Positions 1-14,182 of a stretch of 64,000 nt of DNA are shown one piece after another. The notes beneath the pieces are model-generated. The model had not been told where the DNA came from. It was given only the letters and a program-made list of their open reading frames with translations, and searched no databases. Numbering within the stretch: position 1 is the first letter of the stretch; each line of letters opens with the position of its first letter. This stretch comes from Schistocephalus solidus (lineage: Eukaryota > Platyhelminthes > Cestoda > Diphyllobothriidea > Diphyllobothriidae), in NCBI GenBank assembly GCA_017591395.1, contig WEDG01004103.1, positions 23,847-87,846 of the forward strand. The letters are read 5' to 3'. Both the position numbers and the translations under genes were made by a program.

Positions 1-1290
<1,290 letters not shown>

Positions 1291-1312
1291 TATATATATA
1301 TATATATATATA
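1291..1312. repeat. (TA)11 microsatellite
   Basis: Eleven perfect TA dinucleotides. It directly abuts the SINE tail fragment on its right and may have grown from the edge of that insertion. Confidence 0.95.
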
Positions 1313-1412
1313 CTCTGCCTATATCCTTAGCTGCCTTGCGGCTGCTGGCGGGGCTTCGGAGATAGCCCCAAGGCACAACAGGACGAGTGAGTCCTGTAAC
1401 CGATCGTTGAGC
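1313..1412 (+). repeat. SINE tail fragment, plus orientation
   Basis: The stretch has the block GCGGCTGCTGGCGGGGCT, then a GCCC...AAGGCA segment and GACGAGTGAGTCC. The same blocks occur in order in the tails of the tRNA-headed SINEs near 44.6, 45.8 and 59.9 kb and, inverted, near 4.1 and 54.1 kb. The tRNA-like head is missing, so this is a 5'-truncated copy. It falls inside an open frame (1245-1622) that I therefore do not treat as a gene. Confidence 0.75.
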
Positions 1413-2282
1413 GCCTACTCTATATGTGTCCTCCTTGTGCTTTTTGGTACTTCTTTATGCTTTAAAACGTCGCTAATGGTGGTGAACACAAAACCTCTAT
1501 ATTTTATGGATTTTGGGTTCTTCCAAATCATGGTACTTTGGGAAAGTGGTAACTTTAGTCCTTTGAAAGTCCTGAAGACCGTGGCTTGTTATAGTGCATG
1601 CATAAATAAGCATCAAATATGATATCCTCCGCTTCTCCAACTACAAGAGGGGTTACGCCGTTGGATTTGACCTGGGTAATGAAGGTCCAACAGGCGTATG
1701 TGACCTATAAAATGGAGCCCTAGGAAGCAAGCCAGCACTGCAGCAAATCCGGTCTTTTCCATTGTTTTCGAGTGAATTGTTGTCCTGGTAAAGTTTAGCA
1801 GAGGAAAAGTAATGAGTCTGAACTGACGTGCCGGTAAAAAACCTCGTTTCCTCGCTTATATGAACTTAGTGCGCTTTACCTTGTCAGGATAAGCCGGATG
1901 CATGGCCTGGAATGCTACAAACAGATGCGATATCTCGTTCATTTGCCGAACTGAAGCTTAGGCTGCAAGGGTTGGATATTAATGGGATTTTTATAGAAAC
2001 TCTTGGGAGCCCTTTGCTTAAACCTGGATCATTTTCAATGCGAAACTAGTATGTGGTCCGCGATCACCAGTCACTTCCATCAATGTAGCCTCTCGTTGTT
2101 GTGACTTTATGTTGCAATTTCCATAAGAGGAATTTGTGATGGGAAGGAAAAAGCGAATTGAATGCAAGAATGCATTGCTCCTAATGACAGTGATGAACGA
2201 ACTTACAATAATTTGTCTTTAATAGATGGTTTGGAATATTTGAATAATTCATTAGGCCCGGTTGTGAAAAACTTGGTGAAAT
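1413..2282. other. unassigned DNA
   Basis: Nothing recognisable on either strand; no long open frame and no repeat shared with the rest of the window that I can see. Confidence 0.55.
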
Positions 2283-2356
2283 CGATGGGATTCGAACCCA
2301 CGCCAGCAAGGGGAGGGTTTTAGTACAGCCAACGCTCTAGCCACCGAACCTTGCAA
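2283..2356 (-). repeat. tRNA-like Pol III promoter block (tRNA-derived relic)
   Basis: On the minus strand there is an A-box-like GGTGGCTAGAGCGTTGG and, about 40 bases on, GGTTCGAATCC, which fits the B-box consensus exactly. The segment between them does not fold into a convincing anticodon arm and the acceptor ends do not pair well. I read it as a tRNA-derived SINE head or tRNA pseudogene rather than a working tRNA. It is not clearly the same family as the common SINE in this window, whose B box is followed by a GGTGGTGCACCACCTGGGG-type block. Confidence 0.6.
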
Positions 2357-3095
2357 AAAGCTATATTAATTTATTTCGCCTAGTAGTCCTCTGCTGGATT
2401 CTAGATTGATTACTTGGGAAATCCTACTTGGGCAGTCAGCTTACTGTATCAGAATTGGTGGAATCCATACGTTGAAGTAGGCTGGGCGGGTAATCTGACC
2501 TAAGTTTCATTAACCTCACGGCTCCCTGTGGGGCCTCGATAGATCGTTTGCTGTATTATGGCCTTCCCTTTGCTGTTGTGGTTTCGACTCCACTGACGTC
2601 ATCGAGTTTCTCACGACTGGTTCAAATGTATATCGTGTTTGCTGATTTCAAAATCCTGTCTTCGAATCCATCTGTTATTCCGCACATGTTTCAGTGTTCT
2701 ACGAAGGGTACGTACACAGATTCCATAAAATCGCGTTTCTTACAAGATTCTCTGGATATCTGTCTTGAAAAGTCAAAACACAGAGTGGGCAATACCTCGA
2801 AGTTGTATGTACCAAAAATATTTTGTTTGAAAATGCAAAATCGCATATTCGAAAGTCAGGAGATCTTTATTGATAGGATATAATTGAAGTTAATTTTCGA
2901 CAGGTCGTGAATAAACAATAAGTGCATCATATTGGTTTTAAAACATTTTTGTATGCATAAAAAAGTATGGCATGTATGGCATATTAATCAAAGCGATTTA
3001 GTGCTTACATGACGGTAATTTAAAACAGCAATTCTCATGCAAAACTCTGGAGAGGACAAAGGGGTAGGTACAATGCAATCTGCGCTTTATTTGCA
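2357..3095. other. unassigned DNA with one unrecognised frame
   Basis: The longest frame (2548-2883 plus, 111 codons) starts at TTG, has no domain I recognise and shows no convincing splice flanks. I do not call it a gene. Confidence 0.5.
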
Positions 3096-3176
3096 GGGAT
3101 TTGGAGTAAGGGTTAAGGCTTGGCTTAGTGTAAGGGTTGGATTTAAGATAAGAGTTAATGCGAACGCATTAGGGGC
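3096..3176 (+). repeat. degenerate GGGTTA-like G-rich tract
   Basis: Irregular repeats of GTAAGGGTTAAGG, TAAGGGTTGG and AAGAGTTAATG. It resembles the G-rich strand of the telomere-like tract at 50.1-50.4 kb (which lies in C-rich orientation) and the tract at 50.72 kb. It is too degenerate to be a true telomere array. Confidence 0.55.
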
Positions 3177-4108
3177 TAGATATCACTCTGTAATTTACCG
3201 CCAGGCAGTTTGTTTTACTGGGTACCTAGTACCAGGTCCAATTAAACATTGCTTTAAGAAAGAAACCTGGATGGAGAGTGGGTAACAAAAAACGTCAATA
3301 GTACCATTTATACTGCAAAGCTTATTTATATAAGCGTTTGGAGCTAGCGAGAAACCTGAATCTACACATTCTTTCACAGTATTGGATTCTAAAATGGTAA
3401 AAGAATGAAGATGTTCACATCGATTCGAAAATGCCAGTTATTCTAACTATATCTGGCAGCGAATGTAACCTTGCATTTGTGACCTTGCATTCCTCCAATC
3501 CACTGGTCGTCAGAATACTTCACGAAAGTGCTCGCAATTACGTAAGAGAAATCACACACTTTCTAGTTCGCGGATTCAACTTCTGTTGAAGAAACATCTG
3601 TTATCAGGCTTGCAAGCCCTACACTAAACGTGGACCCATTTATCTACCAGCGAGACTGCATAGGCTGAACTGCAGTTCTTTGATGGAACTCAGCTAAAGT
3701 ACAACCATCCCGAGAAGGATCATTCTCAAACACTCCCGTTCAGACGGAGTAAATGGACATTTTATCTAAATGTTGACTCGGCTATAACTTGTGTGATTAA
3801 TAGGACAATGACCGATCTTAGTAACTCTTAAACGAAATTCTGAAACACATGTTAGACCATGAGGAATTTTCTAAGTGGAATTTTAATATGGATAACCGTG
3901 CAGAATATACTCAAGTTATTTCGGACTTACCTGCAGACTCTTTAGCGTAAAATACCTATTTTACCAAAAATATGTTCGTGAATATTGCCTGCACATTATG
4001 TAGGGTGCCAGGTTTTCGACCTTTTATATACTCGTGTAAATTGTGTTTTTGGGTTATACAAAGGTTGCAAGTCTCATGTTTTTATGGCAAAAATTGTGCG
4101 TTGATGAA
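3177..4108. other. unassigned DNA
   Basis: No recognisable gene, RNA or repeat. Short frames only. Confidence 0.55.
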
Positions 4109-4352
4109 GGCTCACTGATATTTAACGGGACTCACTCGTCCTGCCCTGCCTTAGGGCTCACTGTCGAGCCACACCAGCAGCCGCAAAATGGCTGGTGGCG
4201 CAGTGGGTTAGGCCTTTGAACTTTTGATCCACGGGCCACGGGATCGAGCCTCCGGTGGTGCAGCACCACCTGGGGTTGTGTATGACTGGCTGCTGACGGC
4301 TAATGAGCCTGAAATGGCCAGTTCCGACTCCCTTTTCTTTGTCGGCAAAGAC
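4109..4352 (+). repeat. composite SINE: inverted tail joined to forward tRNA-like head
   Basis: 4109-4195 is the reverse complement of the SINE tail (GGGACTCACTCGTCC, then GCCTTAGGGCTCACT and CCAGCAGCCGC). It runs directly into a forward head at about 4190-4352: an A-box-like GTGGCGCAGTGGGTTAGG, a B-box-like GGGATCGAGCCTCCGG, the block CACCACCTGGGGTTG, then GACTGGCTGCTGACGGCTAA and the GAGCCTGAAATGGCC block. The same inverted-tail/head join recurs near 54.05 kb. Pol III promoters of this type normally drive SINE transcription; mobility would need LINE proteins supplied in trans. Confidence 0.8.
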
Positions 4353-7300
4353 AAATGCCCATTTAAGCCTCAGTTCAACGGAGCACAAATATGTTTTTCT
4401 TAGGCAGCATACTAAATAGCGCATATTAATTTCAGGTTTTATTGTGAATCTGGTTGTGTATTCTAAACTGTTTTCATTGAACAGATCTAAACCATTTTTT
4501 CCCTTTGAATTAAAACGAACTACATTTTTGGAATTCGCAATAGATTTTGATCGCTGTCACTCAATTATACTTTTCAAATAATGAGTGGTTTATATGTCAT
4601 TTCATATTCAGTTATATCGATCAAAATTGTGAGTTTACCATCAGTCGTACACGCGAGATATATATCCAGGCATCTTCCTTTGACGAGATAACTAGAAGGT
4701 GTATTCTTTTTTTGAATGCACACTTATTGTCACTAAACTTTTTTCCTGCCAGAAATAAATTCAGATATCACCGGAAGCACCGCCTTAGCTCAGATTTAAA
4801 GGTGAAAATGCGATTTATTTTCCTTTTCTGGCGCCAACTGTATTCTCTCTACAACAGCTTATATGTCAATAATCCGCCTTCTTAAACTTCAACCGCCTTT
4901 TCGAATAGGAAGGATTACTTAAATGAGGTTGTAATACTGGTCATCTTGCAACATAAGTCCAAGATATTTCATACAAGCCAGTTCGCCGGCTTTTTGAATG
5001 CACCGTCTTTAAAATACCAGCATAAACCACACACAGTACAATATCACTACATTAGTAGGATGAATTTTCTCTATTGAATTTCACTGCATTTAAAAACTCG
5101 AATATATTTTATAAACAATGTATTCAAAAAATATCATTTGTCATACCCATTTGGTAGTAAATCAAGTTCTTCAAATTTCATACTCAAAGAAAGGAAACAT
5201 GTAGGTTTCAATTAAATTTATAATTATGAGGATCTTTAGACCAAGGAGTGTCTATTCCAATATTATAGTATCCATCGCAGATTTTTATGAACTCTATGTA
5301 GTATATTTCTCCTGACTTACAGGAACTCATGCGTTTCTCTACACTGAAAGCATTCAGCTTGCAGGCTGGAAACCAGGAATGCAAATACAACGGCAGTTGA
5401 AAATCGAAAAATATTGTTTAAATCTAAATAAACCCTTCAATTGAGCATGAACTTCAAAGAGTTTTTGCGTACGAATGCGTATAACAAGGAATAGTTTCGC
5501 TCCCGTTTTTATAAATATATTTAAATTTCCAAGGACAGCGAAAACCAATCGAGAAAATGCATGCTAAATATGTGGTCATGTCTTAGCGAGTGTGGTATTG
5601 GCCAGCGGTTTCAAAGAAATGCATTCAAAAATGGTTTTCTGCTGTATCCGAAATATCTTTGAATAATGTTGCAACACTGCTGAAGTACTCCTTGCTAATG
5701 TAAAATGCATTTTAGAATTTTTATTAACATTGCCTGCGATCGGTCACTGACTGTTATTAATAATTTGTTAAGCCAGTTTTGGTGATGTTCAGGATGGTAC
5801 TTCTCCGTGCGCGAAGATCAGCGCCACGGATGGGAACGCGATACACCCTTGTCTCCAGTGACAAAGCCGAATACCAAAGGTACGAATCACTCCTCCATTC
5901 TCTCGAAGACTGTTCAAACAGGGTTATTACTTACGTTTTTCTGTTTGGGTGGTTTTATATCATGCAGATAAACATCATTTAATTAATGGAGCAAGTGATA
6001 GAAAATATTATTGAATCACTTCAGGCCACTGACTCTTCGCTGTAATGATCATTGCTCGAGAAGCCTCTTCAACATCCACTACAATGCCTACGGTTCGCGT
6101 ACGGAGAGCCCCATGGCAGACTGATAGGGTGGTTTACTGACATAGAAGAGCCTTGCTGTAGATCGATCTATATATAAGCATTCGCATGTTTGCAATAGCC
6201 CCAAACTCTGTATTGTGCCCACTTGGTAAACAGGTAACGGCGGATATAGTAAACACTGTCACCTTCTTATTCGAAGGAAAATTTAGTTACCAGCTTCTAC
6301 ATCAACGTGTGCTTAATGATGTTCAAGGGAATTTTGCAACCAAAAGAAATTTTTCGTTAGAGATAAGGTGCTTTTGCTAAAGTATCACATTTTTGTGAAA
6401 AGGGTACTGAGCATAAATGACATATTGTGACTGATACGTAGCTATAAAATTGTCAATTTGTATCCCAGGCGTACAGTCATCGCAAAAACGCGCGAAAATG
6501 TTCCTTCAACCACAAAAAACATGAGTCTTGTTTTTAAAATTTACGAGCGTCCTATGTATACAGTGTGCGTGAGCCTATATAAGTAGACGAAACAGACGTG
6601 TCAAGACACGTGGCACCCTGGTGCAGACAAAACACATGAGACTGATCTTCGTTTTCGTAGAGGTAAAAAATGCATACATAAAGTTTAACGGTTGGTAGTA
6701 AATGAACAGTGTGAAAGTCGTCAAAGTATATTGCCTAACGCTTGATATCTAAAGACGAAGTTATCTAAAAGAGAAATATCTAGAAATATGCTGATGAACG
6801 AAGAATTTGTCGAAAAAAAGAAGAATATGTCCCACGATCTTTTTCAATGCGGCATTATTCATCGGATAGTGGCTTCCTCTGTTTACATTCCCAGCCACGT
6901 AAGTGCTGCGAAACCGGAAGTTCTATTTTAGCAGTTAGCCTGTATCATCAGTTAAATACGAACCTACAAACACCGCAGACTGAGACTTCGCCGATGACAC
7001 CCACTTCGCTCGTAAGGAAACCATCGAGCGGACCATCCTCTTAAGGGCTGTACCACCGTTCGTAAATCTGGCATACACTTCATTATACTCAGCCAGCCAT
7101 GCGTCAACAGCACATACATAGTATGCATGTCAAGATTTCTTCAGGGGGTAGTGCATAATTGTCCATCTTTTTAAAACTAGGAAGATACGGTGGATATAGT
7201 ATTTGTGGCATAGTCTTACTTTGTAACCAAAATGTCATGCATTTTGGCTAACTGAGCAAGGTTGTACTTGATCAGTGGTAAAAACACATTTGTCCATGAT

Positions 7301-9353
7301 TTCGAAGTCATTTTGAGCAGAAAATTGTCAAACAGCTCAGTTTTACTTTATTGAAATGTGTGTCTATAACAAAAACATCGCATGCTTTATGTCGACTACT
7401 GCGTACATTTAGGAGAAGGTTGTTTGGAGTGTTATGGCCTAGTCAGTGGAATCTTGAAGGGCATATGGAAATCATCATTACCCCGCAGCATCGCTCAAAA
7501 TATAATCTGATGATGACTCAAAAATTCTAGCATTCTCTAATTTGGTACTATCGAGTGAAAACAAGAGCGCGGGGTATGTTTTCTAGTGCGCGGATGTAAC
7601 CAATTTCTAATTGAGAATGTACTTTTTATATTACCTACGTCGGCTCAGTCCCTTTGCAATAAACAAATTCACTCATTGTACCTCTACATATCGACCGGAA
7701 CACGAGATTGTGCAAAACCATTTGTTAATTGGCAATGAAATAAGTCAATTCATTCGCAAAGGTTGGCGAAACGGATATATAAGAAAGCTTACTCGTACAA
7801 ACTGCAGAAAAATCAAGGCACAAATTTGTAGAAACATGCTAGCATCAGAATAGGCCTGCCTATGTTGAAATAACAGTCCAAGTGATCCTTCGCCCTACTT
7901 TGGACGTGGCTGCACAATTTATTCAGTCGCAGATTGATTTGTGGGTTCGAAAAGAAAGTTTCTATGAACAGAATGTCAAAAATCCCAAATATAATTATTA
8001 AGCATCTGTCTGTAAACTCTGTGAGTCATAACCACATATGCAGTTCCCAGTTCGATTGAGGGTGGTTACCATATTACCGATGAATATGCGTCGTTAGATC
8101 GGCCGTTGATTGTTTTATATTTCTTTCTAGATGGTTATCGATACAAAATTCAATGTTTGACTTTCGTCATAATTCTCTCGTTTGTCACTTTTTATTGATA
8201 ATTTTTCCCTTTTCCGTCTATTTTTTCTGCGTTTTTCCGTTAGCTCTCCCTGTTTACACTACAATTTGGATGACTGTACTTTTGGCGTCCCTTTTTATTT
8301 GTTTTTACCCATGATTATCATCTTCTTTGCTCATTAGCAATTTACTAATTTCTGTTAATTCTAGTGCTACACTTTGTTTGATATTCAAACAACTTCTTGG
8401 AATCTGGTCCAAAATATTCGGAAAATTTGTAAATTTATGTATAACTCCAAAGTAAGTAATGGATCATCTAAAACTTTGGGCCCATTGGATTCAGGTTTTC
8501 ACAAAAATTCTGTTCAAGTGTTACAGCAAGGTTTTCATACAAAGGTAAATTAAGCACCAATGTTTATTTGGAATCGATATGCTACATCAGATATTTCACG
8601 TGGCATGTTAAAGAATACTATCTAAGATGTTAAAAATAAACCACATGCTAGTCTGATAAAATTCGGCTGCTTAAAAAGCCGACAATTTGAGAGTTCGAGG
8701 TGTTTATTCAAACATATATGCACATATACAGAGCCATATCCTTTCGGTGGGGGACAATTCAAGATAATTTTGCAAAGTTTTCTATCAATGCAATGAAAAT
8801 AACAACTATTCGCCCATTTTACACGGCATCGGTTTTCAGGACAAAAAACCAACCCAATTCTAACGTATGAACGGGTTTGTGGGGCTTTTAACGTAGGTGT
8901 GGGGCACAACAGAGATAATAACTCGTTAATTTTTGAGTTATTTTAATCCAAATGACCCAGTGATAACATATCCTACAGACTTCACTATCTTGAATCTTTT
9001 ATGTGATTGCCACGTTAGCATAACTCCCGTCAGTTACAGCATAACTTAGAATACAACACTTTTCTACCAAATGCATTCTTATAGCACTCATTGTACCCCA
9101 TTAGCTATATTATATTCCAGCAACTCTACATTAATTTATACTCAAGAATCGCAGTGGGACGAGTTCACTGTGCGATCTCTTACTATATTAGACGTATTAA
9201 TTTAAGTCCAAAATGACAAGATATCGGACCCTTCTTATATATATCGCCATCCTAAGGACTGTGTTAAACTGGGATGGATGAAGTCGCGATACAGACGACC
9301 CAGGTCGAGATGAATTCAGCTTTTGCTTCCAACACAAGTTTGCCTTCAGTACG
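4353..9353. other. unassigned AT-rich DNA
   Basis: About 5 kb with no feature I can support. Frames at 4547-4885, 5208-5548, 5779-5982, 6186-6380 and 7611-7853 are short and several use TTG as their only possible start. A minus frame at 8622-8909 (no ATG) is cysteine-rich (nine Cys in about 95 codons). Acceptor-like AG sites lie within it, but their phase does not match the donor of the putative secreted exon at 9709-9843, so I leave it unassigned. Confidence 0.5.
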
Positions 9354-9383
9354 TATGAGTACGTATATGTATACGTACTCATA
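9354..9383. repeat. perfect 14-bp-arm palindrome
   Basis: The left arm holds TGAGTACGTATA, followed after the two-base spacer TG by TATACGTACTCA. Two more bases pair on each side, giving a 30-base near-perfect inverted repeat. The flanks also carry broken GTACGTAT and ATATATGAG repeats, so it probably arose in an alternating purine-pyrimidine microsatellite. Confidence 0.9.
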
Positions 9384-9627
9384 TATGAGGATGATGGACT
9401 CCTTACGTACATAATGTTTCACATCAAATCGAACTAAAAATAATTATCCTTTATTTGTTTTCGGAACACTGGAACACATCATTTTTCGATGGAAGTGATG
9501 ATCTTATAAAATCGATGAGGCTCTGCTGCCACATATATTACAATTATAATATATGCATATCAAGTGTACTAGATGATAATTTGCGCGAAAATATGATAAA
9601 ATGCTAAATAAAATTCAGAGGGTATTA

Positions 9628-9852
<225 letters not shown>

Positions 9853-9903
9853 CTATTCAAAATTATTTGTTTACGCTTGCGCTACTAAAACAAATTGCAT
9901 TCA

Positions 9904-9910
9904 TTTTATA
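9904..9910 (-). promoter_or_regulatory. candidate TATA box for the secreted-protein exon
   Basis: TATAAAA on the minus strand, about 61-67 bases upstream of the ATG at 9843. That would put transcription start near 9875 with a roughly 30-base leader. AT-rich context makes chance occurrence likely enough that support depends on the exon being real. Confidence 0.35.
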
Positions 9911-9944
9911 GGTTCTAGGGTTCGTCTCTGGGCCTAAATTATAT

Positions 9945-10985
9945 TATAATCGTCTGTAAGAATCCACCATGGTAATATATACAAGCTAAGCTAAGAAGAC
10001 ATGGACAGAACTCATAGTTGGTTGTTTAAGTCGTATTAAAACTAGAAAAAACAAGGCCTGTTGAAATGTATCCGTAAAAAGCTGAGATGAATGAATGCCA
10101 AATTTGGTTACTGGAGATAACATGAGTAACAATCAATGGAAGACACGGTGGCGAGTACAACTGAAAACAAAATTCAGAGCTCCAGGGGAATCAGTAGTAC
10201 TTCTCCGTTGCTAAATCAGCCTCGTCTGGGAACTCTGAGCAGTTTTAACGCTAGGATGAACGACTGGAAATGTTTAGGAGTAAGATGTCGCCTAACGCCT
10301 TTCACTCCCAAATATTCAAGGTGATGGCGAATCTATTTCTCCTACAGATTTTTACCCACGAAAGATCGACTGGAACATTTTATCAACAAAATGTTCACCT
10401 ACATTCTTTCATTCCAAATCTGACAACAAACATGTTTCCCCTGAAAAATGTCCCACTTCCAACAAGAATCCGGGGTGAATTTTTGGAGGTGGTTTTTTTC
10501 GAACGACCCAATTAATGTTGAGTAACTTTATTTTCTCGCCGCTCCGCTACGAACACATGGCCCGTACTTATGTGTGAAGAGAAGATGATCGACGGGGTCT
10601 TGGCAGTCTCTATAGTTCAGCCCTGAAGAATAAAAAAATAAAAGTTATCGGTTTGCTCATTTTATGTCAAAATTTAATTCCATAGAATAAAGATCATGCA
10701 GAGTTTATTTTGCAAACCTTGTTAGCTCATTTGCCAGGGTAATGAATTCATTCATGATGACTAAGTCATCATTGCTCGAGCTCATAATAATTTTTGTTTA
10801 AGTTGGTGCTTTGGGAGGGCAGATTACCGTTGACTGGTGCTGCACGCCACGTCACTTTAAGTCACTTTATTGAAGGAATTTGGCTTTCACCTATGAGCTC
10901 ATTATTCACATTCAAAAATGGCAATGGTATAAACTGTTACAACAATAAATCTTTAAAATGTCAATGTGGGGTTATCGATATGGGT
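9945..10985. other. unassigned DNA
   Basis: Short frames only (10136-10324, 10270-10515, 10794-11012); none has a recognisable motif. No repeat shared with the rest of the window was noticed. Confidence 0.5.
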
Positions 10986-10989
10986 TATT

Positions 10990-11340
10990 CAGGAACAATT
11001 TGCCGATACTGAAACAATCTTCTTATATGCACAATACTTCCTCAGCAAATGAATATCAAGTTTGCATTTAAATTTCTCAACAGTTTCAGAAAGGACCACC
11101 TCGACAGGAAGTCCATTACATACCCCAAAACTTGTAAAATTGTAAACAACAAGATCGTCAAAACGGTGTGTTCGTTTTAATGGGAACATCCGGTGAAATT
11201 GACGGAAACCATGCCGGTCAAAAGCACTATGAAATGCCTTTAGATTTGAAACCCAGACAGGAGACTGGATATATCTTGTTAAATATCCAGCAATAATTGC
11301 TATGTGGAAGAAAGAACGAAAAATCTTCAGAAATCGAGGG
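10990..11340 (-). mobile_element. 3'-end fragment of a CR1/Jockey-like LINE
   Basis: The minus frame at 10989-11189 contains NGLPVEVVLSETVEKFKCKL followed by DIHL. This has the form of the last residues of the LINE polyprotein after the reverse transcriptase: W-N-x-LP-x-EVV, then F-K-x-x-LD. LINE-A at 14.1 kb shows the same feature (NKLPASVV, then FKRRLD). Upstream of it the frame is broken. Too short to assign to one of the lineages. Confidence 0.5.
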
Positions 11341-11360
11341 GGAAAAAAAACAAGATAAAA

Positions 11361-12060
11361 ATGATTTACACAAATATGCAGAGTCTATTGAACAAAATGG
11401 ATGAAACCAAACTGGTCGTGGACCATTTACAACCTGACTTCAAAGCTCTAACTGAAACATGGTTGAAATGAACAAATTGCAGACACTAGAAGTCAGGATA
11501 GACGGTTTTCAGCTTATCCGCATGGAAAAAAATGGACGCAGGGTGGCTGAATCGCAATGTTCATAAGAGAAGGCATTGACTTCATTTCAGATGGGCCCTC
11601 ACCAAATAGGAACTCGTCTTGCGAAATAATTTGTTGTAAACTTAAAGTCCCAAATCAACCAGACCTCCATATTGCCGTGGTATATCGATCCCCAGGACAG
11701 CGAACGGACACGGACGAAGCACTCCTCACAGAGGTAAAGCAAATCTGCCGTAGCAAACACTTATAAATACTTGGAGATTTCAACGCTCCCGATATCGATT
11801 GGGTGTCGATGTACTGCTCGCGATCGGAAAATTCATTCAAACAGGAATTACTTCAGTTGGTAAATGACGAGTTTCTTACCCGGCATGTCACAATGGAGAC
11901 GCGGTTCCGAAATGGGTAGCAGTCAAGCTGTTTGGATCTTATCATAAATAGAGACGACAATTGCAGCCTTGCATTAAGTTCTTACGTGCCGCATGGACGA
12001 AGTGATCATTGTGTTCTTGCTTGGGAGTACAGTCATTTTTCTGTACCCAAACGTCGTGCA
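11361..12060 (+). pseudogene. LINE-A endonuclease (APE-type), broken
   Basis: Starts at ATG 11361 with TNMQSLLNKMDE and then PDFKALTETWL, the usual N-terminal asparagine and glutamate motifs of LINE apurinic-like endonucleases. A TGA at 11469 and a frame change follow. Next come AVVYRSPG (11.68 kb), LGDFNAPDIDW (11.77 kb, after an in-frame TAA at 11764), LDLIIN (11.93 kb) and GRSDHCVLAWEYS (12.0 kb). These give the catalytic N, E, D-x-N and S-D-H set in order. The enzyme would nick target DNA. With several in-frame stops the protein cannot be made as it stands. Confidence 0.8.
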
Positions 12061-12689
12061 GTTAGGCAGAGAAATGTATGGAAAGGGATTATCCCAAAAT
12101 GAAAGAATTACTAAATGGGATAGACTGGAGCCCTTCACATGTACCTGACCAAAATGCTGCCTGTTTATACATTAGTAACTTTATTCAGCAGTTGGTAGAG
12201 AAATTCTGCCCACTTAAAAGGCTAACGTACGTCTCCCAACCCGAATGGGTGACATCGGAAATAAAAAATGAATCTCAAGAAGAAAAGAAGACTGTGGAGA
12301 ACATATGCCAGATGTCAACAACCGGAACATTTTTCTGCTTTTTAAGAAACAACGAAATCGGTGTCGGAATCATCTGAGAAAAGTAAGATCAGCCTATGAG
12401 TCAGAAATAGTCAATGACATACCAAGAAATTCAAAAAGGTTTTATGCTAACGTTAATAAGGCAAAACGAAATCGCGACTGCATTCCTTGTCCTAAAGAAA
12501 ATTAGGGAAACAGGTTAACTGATAACTCTGATAAAACCAGCCTCTTTTACAATTTCTTTATCTCCGTGTATACCGAGGAACCATCTTTTGACGAGGACCA
12601 ATACTACAGTTACGCCACATCTACAAACAAAATAAGCACGATGTCGTACCCAACGGACACAGTAAGAAAAACTGAAACAGCTACAGCCC

Positions 12690-14182
12690 ACTAAATCACC
12701 TGGCCCAGATGGTATTTCCGCAAACGTTCTCAATGAACTCACAGACCAGCTGGCCTCTCCGCTCTCTAAGATATTTGAAAGTTCGATGGAGCCTGGGGCT
12801 CTGCCTACCGAGTGGAAGATAGCCAACATAACCCCCATCTATAAAGGAGGAGAGAGGACATCAACAACCAGTTTCCCACTAGTCAGCCTCACAAGTATCT
12901 GTTGCAAAATGATGGAGAAGATAATCAAAACGGAACTGATGAGGCGTTTTGAAGAGAATAACTTGCTAAGTTCATATCAACATTGATTTCGAAGTGGTCG
13001 ATCCTGCCTCACAAACTTGCTCTCATCCATCGAAAGTTGAATAAAATCATTAGAAATGGGTTTGTCAGTCGATGCGGTTTACATTGACTTTAGCAAGCCT
13101 TTGACAGGGTTCCACACAAACGTCTGATCTTTAAGCTCCGTCAAATGGGTGTGACTGGCTACCTACTCAAATGGTTGGCCGACTTTCTCACAGACAGGTG
13201 CCAGTGTGTTTGTATTGGAGATTCCAAGTCTCACCTGGACATCGTTCACATTGAAGTTCCGCAGGGCAGCGTTCTGGGTCCCATTTTGTTTCTGATATAC
13301 GTGAACGACTGCCTTGATTGACTGACATGCGAGAAGGTAATGTTCGCTGACGATCTGAAGTTATGGAACTCGATTGAAAAACCGGAGGATGCGCAGAAAT
13401 TACAACAAAACTTAGATTACTTGCAAACATGGTGTGATGAGTGGCTGCTGAACCTTAATCTTAACAAATGCCAAATAATCCGACTGCGGTCTAGTTCCAG
13501 AAGGATGATTAGGTTTTAATACCAGTACTTAATCAGTGGTCACCAACTCCAGGAGGTAAATATTCTAAAGGACTTGGGTATATGGATAACACCAACTCTC
13601 AAACCATCATCGCACTGTGCGAATATCGCAAAGAAAGCTATGTGTATCTTAGGCGCAATCAGGAGGTCCTTCGTTAATTTTGACGGAGAGCTTTTTGGGC
13701 GCGTGTTTGGAACATTTATCCCGCCGGTTTTTGAATATTGCGTTCAGGCGTGGCGCCCTTGGACGAAACATGACTACGCTCTGCTGGAGAAATTTCAACG
13801 TGGGGTGACGAAACTAGTCAGTGGATTGGAATGCCTACCCTATGAGGGCCGACTAGAAAGACTTACAATTTTCCCTCTCTATTATAGGCAATACAGAGGG
13901 GGAAATGATCTTAGTTTTCAAACTCGTCAGAGGAGTTGATTGTGCTATTCAGATGGCCAGTTTTTTGAATTGGCAAACATGACAAGTCTCCGAGGACACC
14001 CATACAAACTGAAAAGAAAACACGCCAAACTTGAAGTGCGGGCCAATTTCTTTTCCCAACGGGTGATTAAAGAATGGAACAAACTGCCAGCTTCGGTTGT
14101 TCAGGCTGAAAGCGTTGAAATGTTTAAAAGAAGACTTGATGCATTTTTACTTGATAGACATAGATTGAGTCGACAGCAATGA
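12690..14182 (+). pseudogene. LINE-A reverse transcriptase and C-terminal region, broken
   Basis: Motifs occur in order across all three frames: KSPGPDG (12.69 kb), LPTEWKIANITPIYK (12.80 kb), FRSGRSC (12.99 kb), VYIDFSK (13.08 kb, motif A), VPQGSVLGPILF (13.26 kb), and MFADDLKLW (13.34 kb, motif C with both aspartates intact). The region downstream has AWRPW (13.75 kb), LRGHPYKLKRKHAK (13.99 kb) and the terminal KEWNKLPASVV (14.07 kb). A base is lost just after motif A (DFSKP-L instead of DFSKAFD) and a TGA precedes motif C, so the gene is dead even though the YxDD-type box survives. Confidence 0.85.

Noticed and set aside
2283..2356. A tRNA gene on the minus strand
   Set aside because: The B box is perfect, but no convincing anticodon arm or paired acceptor stem can be drawn; a tRNA-derived relic is more likely.
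4547..4885. A 112-codon plus-strand gene
   Set aside because: Starts at TTG, AT-rich composition, no motif or splice support.
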